The notes: generated from the sequence alone by a model not told the origin. Counted from the stretch's first letter, positions 6,348 to 14,824 are shown. The stretch is 16,826 nucleotides of DNA from an uncultured Prevotella sp. (GCA_900553285.1 USCX01000019.1:1-16826); one strand, 5' to 3'. A program made the numbers and translations.

Positions 6348-7065
6348 AGTCATACCCGCCATAGACATCATCGACGGCCGTTGCGTCCGCCTCACACGAG
6401 GCGACTACGCCACACAGAAAAGTTACAACGACCGCCCGGAAGAACTTGCGAAACTATTTGAGGACCTCGGCTTCAAGCGCCTCCACCTGGTCGACCTCGA
6501 CGGAGCACGTTCAAAGCATGTCGTCAATCTCCGCGTGCTGGAAAAAATAGCGGCCACCACGCAGCTCGAAATTGACTTCGGAGGAGGCATCAAAAGCACG
6601 GACGACGCACAAAGCGCATTCAATGCGGGCGCCGACATGCTCACCGTGGGCAGTTTGGCGGTCACATCACCCGACTTGTTCAGAAAATGGCTGGACCTCT
6701 ACGGTCCTTCACATATCATCCTCGGAGCCGACGCCAAAGCCGGGAAAGTCTGCATCAACGGTTGGGAAGAGAGCAGCGCCCAAGAACTTTTGCCGTTCCT
6801 GCAATCCTACTGGCAGATGGGAGTGACACAAGTGTTATGCACAGACATCTCACGCGACGGGATGCTGTCCGGCCCATCCGTCGGACTGTATGCCTCACTT
6901 CTTCAAGCCCGGCCGGATTGCCAGCTCATTGCCAGCGGCGGGGTGAGCGGCATGAACGACATCCTGGCACTCGACCAAGCCGGAGTTCCCGCCGTAGTCG
7001 TCGGTAAAGCCATTTATGAGGGACGCATCGACCTGACCGAGGTCAGCAAAACGTTCAACCTATAA
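6340..7065 (+). CDS. hisA: Phosphoribosylformimino-AICAR-phosphate isomerase (HisA)
   Basis: Amadori rearrangement of ProFAR to PRFAR, the substrate of HisF. 241 residues folding as a (beta/alpha)8 barrel. The catalytic aspartates are Asp9 (IPAIDIIDG) and Asp131 (GADAKAGKV); phosphate-binding loops are DFGGGIK (79-85) and SGGV near the C-terminus. The half-barrel internal repeat typical of HisA/HisF is complete. The start lies 8 bases before the end of hisH. Confidence 0.97.
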   Translation: MIKVIPAIDIIDGRCVRLTRGDYATQKSYNDRPEELAKLFEDLGFKRLHLVDLDGARSKHVVNLRVLEKIAATTQLEIDFGGGIKSTDDAQSAFNAGADMLTVGSLAVTSPDLFRKWLDLYGPSHIILGADAKAGKVCINGWEESSAQELLPFLQSYWQMGVTQVLCTDISRDGMLSGPSVGLYASLLQARPDCQLIASGGVSGMNDILALDQAGVPAVVVGKAIYEGRIDLTEVSKTFNL

Positions 7066-7078
7066 AAGAAATGTCAGC

Positions 7079-7837
7079 ATGTTGGCAAAACGCATCATAC
7101 CCTGCCTCGACGTCAAGGACGGCATGACCGTGAAGGGGGTCAACTTTGTCAATCTGAAACAGGCAGGAGACCCCGTCGAACTGGGAAAGACATACAGCGA
7201 ACAGGGAGCAGACGAACTCGTCTACCTCGACATCACGGCAAGTCACGAAGGCCGGAAAACATTCACGCAAATGGTCGAGCGCGTAGCCGCCGAACTTGCC
7301 ATCCCATTCACAGTCGGGGGCGGCATCCACGAAGTGGCTGACGTCGAACGCCTACTCGAAGCCGGTGCGGACAAAGTCAGCATCAACTCTGCCGCCCTGC
7401 GCCACCCCGGGCTCATCGACGAAACTGCACGACGCTTCGGGTCGCAGGTCTGCGTAGTAGCCATCGACGCCCGCCAGGAGAAGTCGGGCGAATGGCAATG
7501 CTACGTGAACGGAGGCCGCATCCCGACCGGCCGCAGTCTCTTCGAATGGGCCCAGGAAGCCAGCAAACGCGGCGCCGGCGAAATTCTCTTCACAAGCATG
7601 AACCACGACGGTGTGAAAAACGGGTATGCCAACGAGGCTCTGGCCAGACTGTCAGACCTGCTCCCCATACCAGTGATAGCTTCAGGCGGGGCAGGCAATA
7701 TGAAACATTTTGCCGATGCCTTCCTCGTCGGAAAAGCCGACGCGGCCTTGGCTGCCAGCGTGTTCCATTTCGGCGAAATCGGCATCCCGGCTCTCAAACA
7801 TTACTTGTCAGAACGCCAGATACCCATCCGGCTTTAA
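7079..7837 (+). CDS. hisF: Imidazole glycerol phosphate synthase, cyclase subunit
   Basis: Uses ammonia from HisH to cyclise PRFAR into imidazole glycerol phosphate, releasing AICAR to purine synthesis. 252 residues, a (beta/alpha)8 barrel paralogous to HisA. Asp11 (PCLDVKDG) and Asp130 (VAIDARQE) stand at exactly the family positions of the two catalytic aspartates; VGGGIH (79-84) and ASGGAGN are the phosphate-binding loops. ATG at 7079 is chosen; the ATG at 7071 is in another frame. It lies 13 bases after hisA. Confidence 0.97.
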   Translation: MLAKRIIPCLDVKDGMTVKGVNFVNLKQAGDPVELGKTYSEQGADELVYLDITASHEGRKTFTQMVERVAAELAIPFTVGGGIHEVADVERLLEAGADKVSINSAALRHPGLIDETARRFGSQVCVVAIDARQEKSGEWQCYVNGGRIPTGRSLFEWAQEASKRGAGEILFTSMNHDGVKNGYANEALARLSDLLPIPVIASGGAGNMKHFADAFLVGKADAALAASVFHFGEIGIPALKHYLSERQIPIRL

Positions 7838-7846
7838 TTTATCACC

Positions 7847-8464
7847 ATGATTACAATTGACTTCGAAAAGAGTGGAGGCTTAGTCCCAGCCATCGTCCAG
7901 GACGCAACGACATTAAAGGTTCTGATGTTAGGATACATGAACCGTGAGGCTTATGAAAAGACGTTAGCCTGCAAGCGGGTCACCTTTTACAGCCGAAGCC
8001 GCCAAACACTTTGGACAAAAGGCGAAACAAGCGGGAATTACCTCGAACTGGTCGACCTCAAAGTAGATTGCGACCACGACACCCTCCTTGTCAAGGCCAT
8101 TCCGCAGGGGCCGACATGCCATTTAGGCACGGACACCTGCTGGGGAGAAGAAAACAAGAGAAATCCGATATTGTTTCTCAACGAATTACAAGACTTCATC
8201 GAACAGCGCCACCGGGAAATGCCCGAGGGCTCATATACAACCAGCCTGTTCAAGGACGGCATCAACCGCATGGCACAAAAAGTGGGCGAAGAAGCCCTCG
8301 AAGCGGTCATTGAAGCTGTCAGCGGGAACGACGAGCGCTTGGTCTACGAGGGTGCAGACATGCTCTATCACCTGATCGTGCTGCTCACCTACAAAGGACT
8401 GCGCATCGAAGACCTCGCCACAGAATTGGCCCAGCGCCACGACCCCAGTTGGCACAAACATTAA
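7847..8464 (+). CDS. hisIE: Bifunctional phosphoribosyl-AMP cyclohydrolase / phosphoribosyl-ATP pyrophosphatase
   Basis: Fusion of HisI (about 1-105) and HisE (about 110-205), covering steps 2 and 3 of histidine synthesis, i.e. the two reactions before HisA. The HisI domain shows MLGYMNREAYEKT (27-39), FYSRSRQTLWTKGETSG, and the metal ligands DCDHD (74-78), Cys91 and Cys98. The HisE domain is an all-alpha MazG-like fold with KVGEEALEAVIEA (145-157) and EGADMLYHL (168-176), which hold the acidic Mg2+ ligands. 205 residues, normal for the fusion. It starts 9 bases after hisF and ends the his run; hisG, hisD, hisC and hisB are not in the window. Confidence 0.97.
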   Translation: MITIDFEKSGGLVPAIVQDATTLKVLMLGYMNREAYEKTLACKRVTFYSRSRQTLWTKGETSGNYLELVDLKVDCDHDTLLVKAIPQGPTCHLGTDTCWGEENKRNPILFLNELQDFIEQRHREMPEGSYTTSLFKDGINRMAQKVGEEALEAVIEAVSGNDERLVYEGADMLYHLIVLLTYKGLRIEDLATELAQRHDPSWHKH

Positions 8465-8588
8465 GAGAGGCCTCGCAGAAAGGTATAATCCGCACAAAGT
8501 GCCTATCATTACTTCACGCAAACAGGGAGCAGACCGGAAGAGTTGACAGAAAAACAGGCTTTTCCGCGGCGCTCCGCCCGCCTTTCGC

Positions 8589-8596
8589 TATCTTTG
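8589..8596 (+). promoter_or_regulatory. -7 element of ftsE-lysC-lysA
   Basis: TATCTTTG, 26 bases upstream of the ftsE ATG in a 158-base gap after hisIE. This suggests a transcript separate from the his run, although no terminator is seen between them. No good -33. Confidence 0.55.
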
Positions 8597-8622
8597 TGCG
8601 TAAAGTCATAAAATTCACAACT

Positions 8623-9363
8623 ATGCTGGTAGAGTTAAAAGATGCAGAAATAGGCCACGAAGACGTGCCCATCCTGTCACACGTCGATTTCACCGTCGAC
8701 GAGGGCGAATTCGTCTATCTCATCGGGAAAGTGGGTGCAGGAAAAAGTTCGATTCTCAAAACACTTTACGCCGAACTGCCCCTCCGCTCCGGAGAAGGCT
8801 GCGTCTTGGGATACAATCTCAAAAAGATGAAAAGCCGCAAGATTTCTGATCTTCGCAAGCAAGTGGGCATCGTCTTTCAGGACTTTCAACTCCTGACAGA
8901 CCGCACGGTAAAAGAAAACCTCGACTTCATCCTCAAAGCCACAGGCCACAAAAAAAAGAAAGAGCGGAAAGAACGCATACAAAGAGTGTTGGAACAAGTT
9001 GAACTGGCTGACAAAATTGACAGCTACCCCCACGAGCTCAGCGGCGGTGAACAACAGCGCATAGCCATCGCCCGCTCCATCCTCAACGAGCCCAAAATCA
9101 TCTTTGCCGACGAACCTACCGGAAACCTCGACCGCGACACGGGAAACAAAATCGTCACCCTTCTGCGCGACATCTGCGAACGAGGGACAGCTGTCGTCAT
9201 GAGCACACACAATTGGGATCTCCTGCAACACTATCCCGGCATCGTTTACCGCTGCCAGGACGGCACACTCAACGAAGTCACCCAAGAGTTCAACCAGCCC
9301 GTCATCATGGACGAAGGACAAGAGAACCCGCAAAACATAGAACAACCCACAGAAGAAGCATAA
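8623..9363 (+). CDS. ftsE: Cell division ATP-binding protein FtsE
   Basis: ABC ATPase that pairs with the membrane protein FtsX at the septum and activates peptidoglycan hydrolases during division. 246 residues, with Walker A GKVGAGKSS (35-43), Q-loop FQDF (85-88), signature LSGGEQQR (139-146), Walker B IIFADEP (159-165) with catalytic Glu164, and H-loop His196 in STHN. About 25 acidic, Gln/Glu/Pro-rich residues trail the domain (from about 222), longer than in E. coli. ATG at 8623 is chosen because ABC homology begins at MLVELKDAEIG and a -7 element precedes it; the frame is open upstream to 8449 but only overlaps hisIE. No ftsX is adjacent. The stop overlaps the lysC start by one base (TAATG). 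Confidence 0.93.
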   Translation: MLVELKDAEIGHEDVPILSHVDFTVDEGEFVYLIGKVGAGKSSILKTLYAELPLRSGEGCVLGYNLKKMKSRKISDLRKQVGIVFQDFQLLTDRTVKENLDFILKATGHKKKKERKERIQRVLEQVELADKIDSYPHELSGGEQQRIAIARSILNEPKIIFADEPTGNLDRDTGNKIVTLLRDICERGTAVVMSTHNWDLLQHYPGIVYRCQDGTLNEVTQEFNQPVIMDEGQENPQNIEQPTEEA

Positions 9364-10691
9364 TGAAAGTACTTAAATTCGGAGGCACCTCCGTAGGGAC
9401 TCCACAACGGATGAAAGACGTCGTCGACCTCATCAACGACGGCCACAAAAAAATTGTCGTGCTTTCAGCCATGTCTGGAACGACAAACACCTTGGTTGAG
9501 ATTTCCGATTACTTCCGCAAGAACAACGCAGAAGCCGCCAACAACATCATCAATCAGCTTCGCATAAAATACAAGCAACACATCAAAGAGCTATATGCCA
9601 CCGAAGAATACGCTCACAAAGCGCAGAACGTGCTCGACGACATCTTCGCCACGCTACGCTCTTTCTCCCATAAGCCATTTACCGACGCCGACGAAAAAGT
9701 CGTATTGGCGCAAGGAGAGATCATGAGCACCAACATGGTCACCCTCTACATGCAGGAAAAAGGCATCCACACCCTGCTGATCTCCGCACTCGACTTCATG
9801 AAGCTCGACGCCAACGAAGAACCCGACTCCTTCTACATCCGCGAACACTTGGAGAGCATACTGAAAAAATCGCCGGACTTTGACATCTATATCACGCAGG
9901 GCTTCATCTGCCGCGACGCAGAGGGAAAAATCGCCAACCTACAACGCGGCGGGTCTGACTATACGGCCTGCCTCATCGGCGCAGGTCTGAAATCAGAAGA
10001 AATCCAGATATGGACAGACATAGACGGCATGCACAACAACGACCCGCGCTACGTGGAAAACACCGAGCCCGTCCGCCAGCTCAACTTCGACGAAGCCGCT
10101 GAATTGGCTTACTTCGGTGCCAAGATCCTTCACCCGACGTGCATCCAGCCTGCCCGCTTCGCAGGTGTCCCCGTCCGCTTGCTTAACACGATGGACCCAA
10201 CCGCACCGGGGACCATCATCAACAACGAGATGCAGAAGGGAAGCATCAAAGCGGTCGCCGCCAAAGACAACATCACCGTCATCAAGATTGTCTCAAACCG
10301 TATGCTGCTCGCCACGGGCTACCTGGCCAAGGTCTTCGAGATTTTCAGCCGATACAAAACCAGCATCGACATGGTGACCACCTCCGAGGTGGCCATCTCG
10401 CTCAGCATCGACAACACCTCACGCCTTGTCTCCATTCTGGAAGAGCTGAAAGAAATCGGGACGGTCAGCGTGGACTATAACATGACCATCGTCTGCGTCG
10501 TGGGCGACTTCGCTTACGACTATGTGGGTTACACGTCGCGCGTCATGCAGGCCATCTCCTGCGTTCCGGTCCGCATGATTGGCTACGGCGCAAGTAACCA
10601 CAACATCTCTTATCTCGTTCACGAGAGCGACAAGCAGAAAGCCTTGCAGGCGTTAAGCTCCGCCCTGTTCTCACACCACAAGGAGAAATAA
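9363..10691 (+). CDS. lysC: Aspartate kinase (monofunctional, with ACT domains)
   Basis: Phosphorylates L-aspartate, the entry step to lysine, diaminopimelate, threonine and methionine. 442 residues. The kinase domain has KFGGTS (5-10), VLSAMSGTTNTL (33-44), RGGSDYTA (about 199-206) and the aspartate-binding TDIDGMHNNDPR; paired ACT regulatory domains follow (about 300-442), with KIVSNRML and VDMVTTSEV-like sequence. No homoserine dehydrogenase domain is attached. The ACT domains imply feedback control; adjacency to lysA favours lysine as the effector, but that is inference. ATG at 9363 overlaps the ftsE stop, so translation is coupled; longer upstream frames merely overlap ftsE. Confidence 0.95.
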   Translation: MKVLKFGGTSVGTPQRMKDVVDLINDGHKKIVVLSAMSGTTNTLVEISDYFRKNNAEAANNIINQLRIKYKQHIKELYATEEYAHKAQNVLDDIFATLRSFSHKPFTDADEKVVLAQGEIMSTNMVTLYMQEKGIHTLLISALDFMKLDANEEPDSFYIREHLESILKKSPDFDIYITQGFICRDAEGKIANLQRGGSDYTACLIGAGLKSEEIQIWTDIDGMHNNDPRYVENTEPVRQLNFDEAAELAYFGAKILHPTCIQPARFAGVPVRLLNTMDPTAPGTIINNEMQKGSIKAVAAKDNITVIKIVSNRMLLATGYLAKVFEIFSRYKTSIDMVTTSEVAISLSIDNTSRLVSILEELKEIGTVSVDYNMTIVCVVGDFAYDYVGYTSRVMQAISCVPVRMIGYGASNHNISYLVHESDKQKALQALSSALFSHHKEK

Positions 10692-10701
10692 GCCCAGCCG
10701 C

Positions 10702-11877
10702 ATGAAGACAGAATTTCCAATAGGAGCGTTCCAACACGTCGCCACTCCTTTTTATTATTACGACACGGCTCTGCTGCGGGCCACACTGGCCGAGATTAAG
10801 AACCACATCGCGGGCGATGCCGCCTTCCACGTGCACTATGCCGTCAAGGCAAACGCCAACCCCACGCTGCTCCGCCTCATTGCCGAATCCGGCTTCGGGG
10901 CAGACTGCGTGAGCGGAGGCGAAATCAAGGCCGCACTGGCAGCCGGCTTCCCGGCCGGAAAAATCGTCTTTGCCGGTGTCGGCAAGAGCGATTGGGAAAT
11001 CAAGCTGGGCATCGAGGCCGGCATCTATTCGTTCAACGTCGAAAGCATGCCGGAACTGGCCGTCATCAACAGTCTGGCACAGGAGGCTGGCCGGAAAGCA
11101 CGCATCGCCTTCCGGGTCAACCCCAACGTCGACGCCCACACGCACGCCAATATCACGACCGGACTGAACGAAAACAAGTTCGGCATCGCGATGGAAGAGA
11201 TCGAAACGGCCATTAAAGAAGCACAAGCCCTGCCGGGCATCGAGCTCATCGGACTGCATTTCCACATCGGTTCGCAAATAGAGGACGTCACGACGTTCAT
11301 CCCGCTGTGCGAACGCATCAACGAAATCCAGGACCGCCTCGGCGCACAGGGCATCAGCCTTCCTTCGATCAACGTCGGCGGAGGACTCGGCATCGACTAT
11401 CAAGAGCCGGACGAGCACCCCATCCCCGATTTCGGAGGCTACTTCGACGTTTTCCGCCGCCACCTGCACCTGCACGCCGGACAAAGCCTGCATTTCGAGT
11501 TGGGCCGTTCGGTAGTAGGGCAGTGCGGAAGCCTCGTCGCGCGGGTGCTCTATGTCAAAGAGGGACACCAGAAGAAGTTTCTCATTCTCGACGCGGGATT
11601 CACAGACCTCATCCGGCCTGCTCTCTATCAGGCCTATCACAAAATCGAGAACCTCACGTCCCGCGACAGCCATATGGAACATTACGACGTGGTCGGGCCC
11701 ATCTGCGAAAGCAGTGACGTCTTCGCCCACAATCTGGCCCTCCCCACAGGCCACCGCGGCGACTTTGTCGTTTTGCGCTCGGCAGGCGCATACGGCGAGG
11801 TCATGGCCTCCGGCTACAACTGCCGACAGCTGCCCAAGGGCTACACCTCAGAAGACCTTTGCCCGTCTGTCAGCTGA
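10702..11877 (+). CDS. lysA: Diaminopimelate decarboxylase
   Basis: PLP enzyme that converts meso-diaminopimelate to L-lysine, the last step of the pathway begun by LysC. 391 residues, fold type III. The PLP lysine is Lys49 in HYAVKANANP; HFHIGSQ (187-193) and VGGGLGID (225-232) bind cofactor phosphate; ELGRS (266-270) replaces the usual EPGR; Cys335 in ICESSDVF is the partner-subunit catalytic cysteine; YGEVMASGYN (364-373) closes the site. 10 bases separate it from lysC. It ends the ftsE-lysC-lysA unit and is followed by a hairpin terminator. Confidence 0.96.
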   Translation: MKTEFPIGAFQHVATPFYYYDTALLRATLAEIKNHIAGDAAFHVHYAVKANANPTLLRLIAESGFGADCVSGGEIKAALAAGFPAGKIVFAGVGKSDWEIKLGIEAGIYSFNVESMPELAVINSLAQEAGRKARIAFRVNPNVDAHTHANITTGLNENKFGIAMEEIETAIKEAQALPGIELIGLHFHIGSQIEDVTTFIPLCERINEIQDRLGAQGISLPSINVGGGLGIDYQEPDEHPIPDFGGYFDVFRRHLHLHAGQSLHFELGRSVVGQCGSLVARVLYVKEGHQKKFLILDAGFTDLIRPALYQAYHKIENLTSRDSHMEHYDVVGPICESSDVFAHNLALPTGHRGDFVVLRSAGAYGEVMASGYNCRQLPKGYTSEDLCPSVS

Positions 11878-11897
11878 ACAAGACCACAGGCAAATAC

Positions 11898-11940
11898 ACA
11901 GTGTCGCATCCGCTGCAAAGCAGGTGCGACACTGTCTTTC
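11898..11940 (+). terminator. Terminator of lysA
   Basis: A perfect 11-bp stem, ACAGTGTCGCA (11898-11908) with TGCGACACTGT (11925-11935), with a 16-base loop, followed by CTTTC. It lies 20 bases after the lysA stop; the U-tract is weak. Confidence 0.75.
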
Positions 11941-12090
11941 CACCCCAACCTTTCTCCGCTTCCCGGTTTACGCTCCCCGCCGGCGCCGCTCCGCTAAAAA
12001 TCCGCACCCGGGAAAAAGCGAAAGCCGCACAACTGCGGACGGCATTCCTCACTGCGTGCCCGCCTCCTACCCGTGCCGACCGCCTAAGTC

Positions 12091-12151
12091 TGTCACCCTG
12101 ATAGAAATTCCAGCCGCCCTGACAGAAGTTCCTGTCAGGGCGGCTGGAATT
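12091..12151. repeat. Structured intergenic repeat, copy A (20-bp perfect hairpin)
   Basis: Arms at 12106-12125 and 12132-12151 pair perfectly over 20 bp around the 6-base loop AAGTTC. The block from TGTCAC (12091) to GACA (12124) matches 15771-15804 without gaps at 29 of 34 positions. It lies 14 bases after the porin stop on the minus strand, so it probably also ends that transcript and blocks lysA read-through from the other side. Within the copy, the motif CCCTGAYAGAARTTCC occurs twice in tandem (from 12097 and 12117). Confidence 0.8.
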
Positions 12152-12165
12152 AAACAGGTCGCCGG

Positions 12166-13188
12166 TCAGAAACGGACCATAAGCTCCACGACTGCCTTGT
12201 CCCGCTCACTCGGATCGGGAATGGCGTGGTCCTCATAAAAATACTTCTCATAATTAAGCCTCAACTCAGCCAGAAGAGGACACCGGATGCCGAGCGTCAC
12301 GCCTCCCGTCACGCGCTGCCTGCCCCAATCCGTAATTATCGGTTTCCGGTCGCTGCCGAGTTCCACTCCGTCCCAATGGTCATCCATCATGTCGTAACGA
12401 GCCAAGATGGACACCTTGTTCAGAAAGCCACGGGTGGGGATGGTGTATAGCGCAAAGGCGTTGAGCGTATGCACATCGTCGAAAACCTTGTGGGCATAGC
12501 GCTTGTAAAGATACTCCGCTTCAACATGCCATCGCCCCCACTCGACGTATGAACCTATGTCGTACATGTAAAGCGAAGTCTGCGCCGGACGTGTCTTCTG
12601 CATACTCAACGTCACGTTCCATCCCTTCACCGGGAAGGTCTGCAACTTGGCCGAGAAGCTGACCGACTTGTTCCATTCCTTCTGTTCGGTCAGCCCTTTC
12701 CCGTTGAACAGGCCGGCCTCGACCACAAAAGGCAGACTTTGCGGACTGTACGCCACAGCCAGACCGACGTCACGCACGTCGCCCACTTGTTTGGCCAAGA
12801 ACGAGCGGTTGGGGAAGTACTGCACATGCGGCGAGCGGTGCGCATCGATGGTGAAAGGCACACGCATCTGCCCCAACGTCAGCGTTCCCCACGTCGCCGG
12901 TTTAAGTTGGGCATACGCATCGAGCATCCGGATGCTCCCTTGGTCCGAAAGGTCTATTTCGGCCTTGTAGGCCACATAACGTCCCACGTCGCCAGACAGA
13001 CTGAAACGCGCGTTCCGCACTTGGAAACGCCCCGAGTGAATTTGCGGCTGATACTCATACTTGGCTCTCACCGTGCCGTGGATTTCGGGCAGGTAGTCTT
13101 TGAGGCTGCGTGTCTCCGTACTGTCTGCGGCCGTCGCGCCGGAGGCGGTTCCGGACAGCAAGAGTAAGATGATGGCAAGTTTCTTCAT
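12166..13188 (-). CDS. Porin O/P-like outer-membrane porin (phosphate-selective porin family)
   Basis: 340 residues. A signal peptide (about 1-20, MKKLAIILLLLSGTASGATA) is followed by a beta-barrel pattern of alternating residues and a C-terminal Phe typical of outer-membrane proteins (VVELMVRF). GTVRAKYEYQ, RFQVRNARFSLSGDV and YVAYKAEIDL near the N-terminus, and TLTLGQMRVPFTID, match the Porin_O_P (OprO/OprP) family, whose founders in Pseudomonas take up phosphate or polyphosphate. Many Bacteroidota members have unproven substrates. Here the gene starts 61 bases after the pit stop on the same strand, with no terminator between, which supports a phosphate role. Its end is followed by hairpin copy A. 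Confidence 0.9.
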   Translation of the reverse strand: MKKLAIILLLLSGTASGATAADSTETRSLKDYLPEIHGTVRAKYEYQPQIHSGRFQVRNARFSLSGDVGRYVAYKAEIDLSDQGSIRMLDAYAQLKPATWGTLTLGQMRVPFTIDAHRSPHVQYFPNRSFLAKQVGDVRDVGLAVAYSPQSLPFVVEAGLFNGKGLTEQKEWNKSVSFSAKLQTFPVKGWNVTLSMQKTRPAQTSLYMYDIGSYVEWGRWHVEAEYLYKRYAHKVFDDVHTLNAFALYTIPTRGFLNKVSILARYDMMDDHWDGVELGSDRKPIITDWGRQRVTGGVTLGIRCPLLAELRLNYEKYFYEDHAIPDPSERDKAVVELMVRF

Positions 13189-13218
13189 CTGGCTTCTTGT
13201 TAAGGGGTTATTTCCTAT

Positions 13219-13243
13219 CTGTCCGCCTGGTCAGGACAGGCGG
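13219..13243 (-). other. Alternative hairpins between pit and the porin
   Basis: CCGCCTG (13223-13229) can pair with CAGGCGG (13237-13243), while CTGTCC (13219-13224) can pair with GGACAG (13234-13239). The pairings exclude each other. No U-tract follows on the minus strand, so it is unlikely to be a plain terminator. Confidence 0.4.
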
Positions 13244-13249
13244 CATGGT

Positions 13250-14824
13250 TCAATGCACGAACTTATAGTATCCGCGGACAAGGTGGCGCAGGCTGCTCAG
13301 TAACTCCTGCGACTCCTGCAAGAGGTTGAGCAAAACGAGCGACGTGCGCAGGTTTGTCTCCTCGTTCTGCATGTTGTCGAGCAACGCCTTGCGAAGCCGC
13401 GACAGCTCGTCCTTGTAATCCTCCACCTCGGCAAGGAAGTGCTCCATGCGGGCAAAGTCGTTGTCGCGGATGATGGCTTGGGCCTGCCGCATGTAAGCGT
13501 CAACCTGCGACCGGACGTCTTGAAGCTCCCGTCCGTCAGCGTCCGAAAGCGGCGTGAAATTGTTGTCCACATGCTCCTTGCAGGGGTCTGCCATACGGCG
13601 CAGGCAGTACATGATCTGCTGCACCGCGTTGGTCGAGAGGTGGAACCACGTGTTGCGCTCAATGGCCACCGCCCGGTCGATGCGGCGCAGGCCGACCATC
13701 TCCTTCTGGCGGGTCTTGCGGATGAGTTCCTTGTGACGGTTGATCTGTTTCAGCATCTTGCGCAACAAACGCAGGTTACGCCCGATCATGCCGTCAATGA
13801 TGCCGTCATACTCCGTCATGCTGTATTCGAGTTGCTTCACCAGATTGGCCGAGACATGCGTTTGGAGCAACTGCCAAGTGCGCGCCTTGTCCTTCGAATT
13901 GACAATCTGCAAGAACACCACGTCGCCCTTTTCCTCCTTCACTTTCTTGCTGTAACTGATGTTGCTCCGCACCAAGAGGAAAACGGCCACCGCAATCAGC
14001 AGGACCATGACCGCCACGCCGCCGTAATACATCATCAGCGTGATGACGGCACACACCGTGAAGGCCACAAAGGCCGTGATGAACCATCCGCCGATGACGG
14101 AAAGGACTCCCGTGATGCGATAGACGGCGCTCTCGCGACTCCACGCGCGGTCAGCCAGCGACGAACCCATGGCCACGATGAACGTGACGTAAGTCGTCGA
14201 CAGCGGGAGCTTCATGTTCGTTCCGAAAATAATCAACAGTCCCGCTACGACGAGGTTGACCGAGGCGCGCACCAAGTCGAAGGCGGCCCCGTCGCGGAGA
14301 ATCATCTCGTTTTTGTTGAAGCGGCTGTCGATCCACGCCGCCACGGGCGTCGGTGTGTAGCGCTGCAACCACTCGGCCGCCGAGGTGAAGTGACGCACGA
14401 TCAGGCGCGCCATGGCCGACGAGCCGAACATCTCCTCGCCCTCCTCCTGCCGGGCCAGGTCGACCGACGTCTTGATGACGTTATGCGCCTTCTTCGACGT
14501 GGCCAGCGCGTAGACCATGATCAAGCCCGAAAGAAAGAGGAATATAAACGGCGTACGGGCCGACGATTCGAGCGACGTCATCATGAACGCGTCGGCATCG
14601 AGGCCGCCGGCGTGGGCCGTAAAGTCCAGAAAAGAAGAATAGCCCGCAAGCGGCACCCCGATGAAGTTCACCAAGTCATTGCCGGCAAAAGCCAGCGCCA
14701 GCGCGAAAGTGCCCAGCAGCACGATCACTTTGAACACATTGACCCCGCACCAGTGGAGCACCTGCATCAGCAACGAGGAAACCACAAAGCACGAGCCATA
14801 TCGTATGGCCATCCATCCACGCAA
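13250..14824 (-). CDS. pit: Inorganic phosphate transporter Pit, C-terminal part with PhoU-like domain (frameshifted)
   Basis: Second half of a broken Pit/PHO4 transporter. From SSLLMQVLHWC onward it contains the second family signature GNDLVNFIGVPLAGY (48-62), several membrane segments, and PLSTTYVTFIVAMGSSLADRA. After about residue 305 comes a 220-residue, charged, helical PhoU-like cytoplasmic domain (for example RLRKALLDNMQNEETNL), common in Bacteroidota Pit proteins and thought to couple uptake to phosphate status. The frame opens at TTG 14824, but its first dozen residues are unlike Pit; family sequence begins near residue 12. It is the +1 frame relative to the N-terminal part. The two together span 2236 bases, one more than a multiple of three. 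Either the gene is dead or the base call is wrong. Confidence 0.87.
   Translation of the reverse strand: MRGWMAIRYGSCFVVSSLLMQVLHWCGVNVFKVIVLLGTFALALAFAGNDLVNFIGVPLAGYSSFLDFTAHAGGLDADAFMMTSLESSARTPFIFLFLSGLIMVYALATSKKAHNVIKTSVDLARQEEGEEMFGSSAMARLIVRHFTSAAEWLQRYTPTPVAAWIDSRFNKNEMILRDGAAFDLVRASVNLVVAGLLIIFGTNMKLPLSTTYVTFIVAMGSSLADRAWSRESAVYRITGVLSVIGGWFITAFVAFTVCAVITLMMYYGGVAVMVLLIAVAVFLLVRSNISYSKKVKEEKGDVVFLQIVNSKDKARTWQLLQTHVSANLVKQLEYSMTEYDGIIDGMIGRNLRLLRKMLKQINRHKELIRKTRQKEMVGLRRIDRAVAIERNTWFHLSTNAVQQIMYCLRRMADPCKEHVDNNFTPLSDADGRELQDVRSQVDAYMRQAQAIIRDNDFARMEHFLAEVEDYKDELSRLRKALLDNMQNEETNLRTSLVLLNLLQESQELLSSLRHLVRGYYKFVH

Noticed and set aside
8449..8622. ftsE start at 8449
   Set aside because: It would overlap hisIE and span the promoter; ABC homology starts at MLVELKDAEIG from 8623.
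9213..9362. lysC start at 9213
   Set aside because: The added residues are a shadow of ftsE; aspartate kinases begin at MKVLKFGGTS.
10543..11754. 403-codon minus-strand open frame
   Set aside because: Antisense to lysC and lysA, which have full family motifs; long antisense frames are expected at this base composition.
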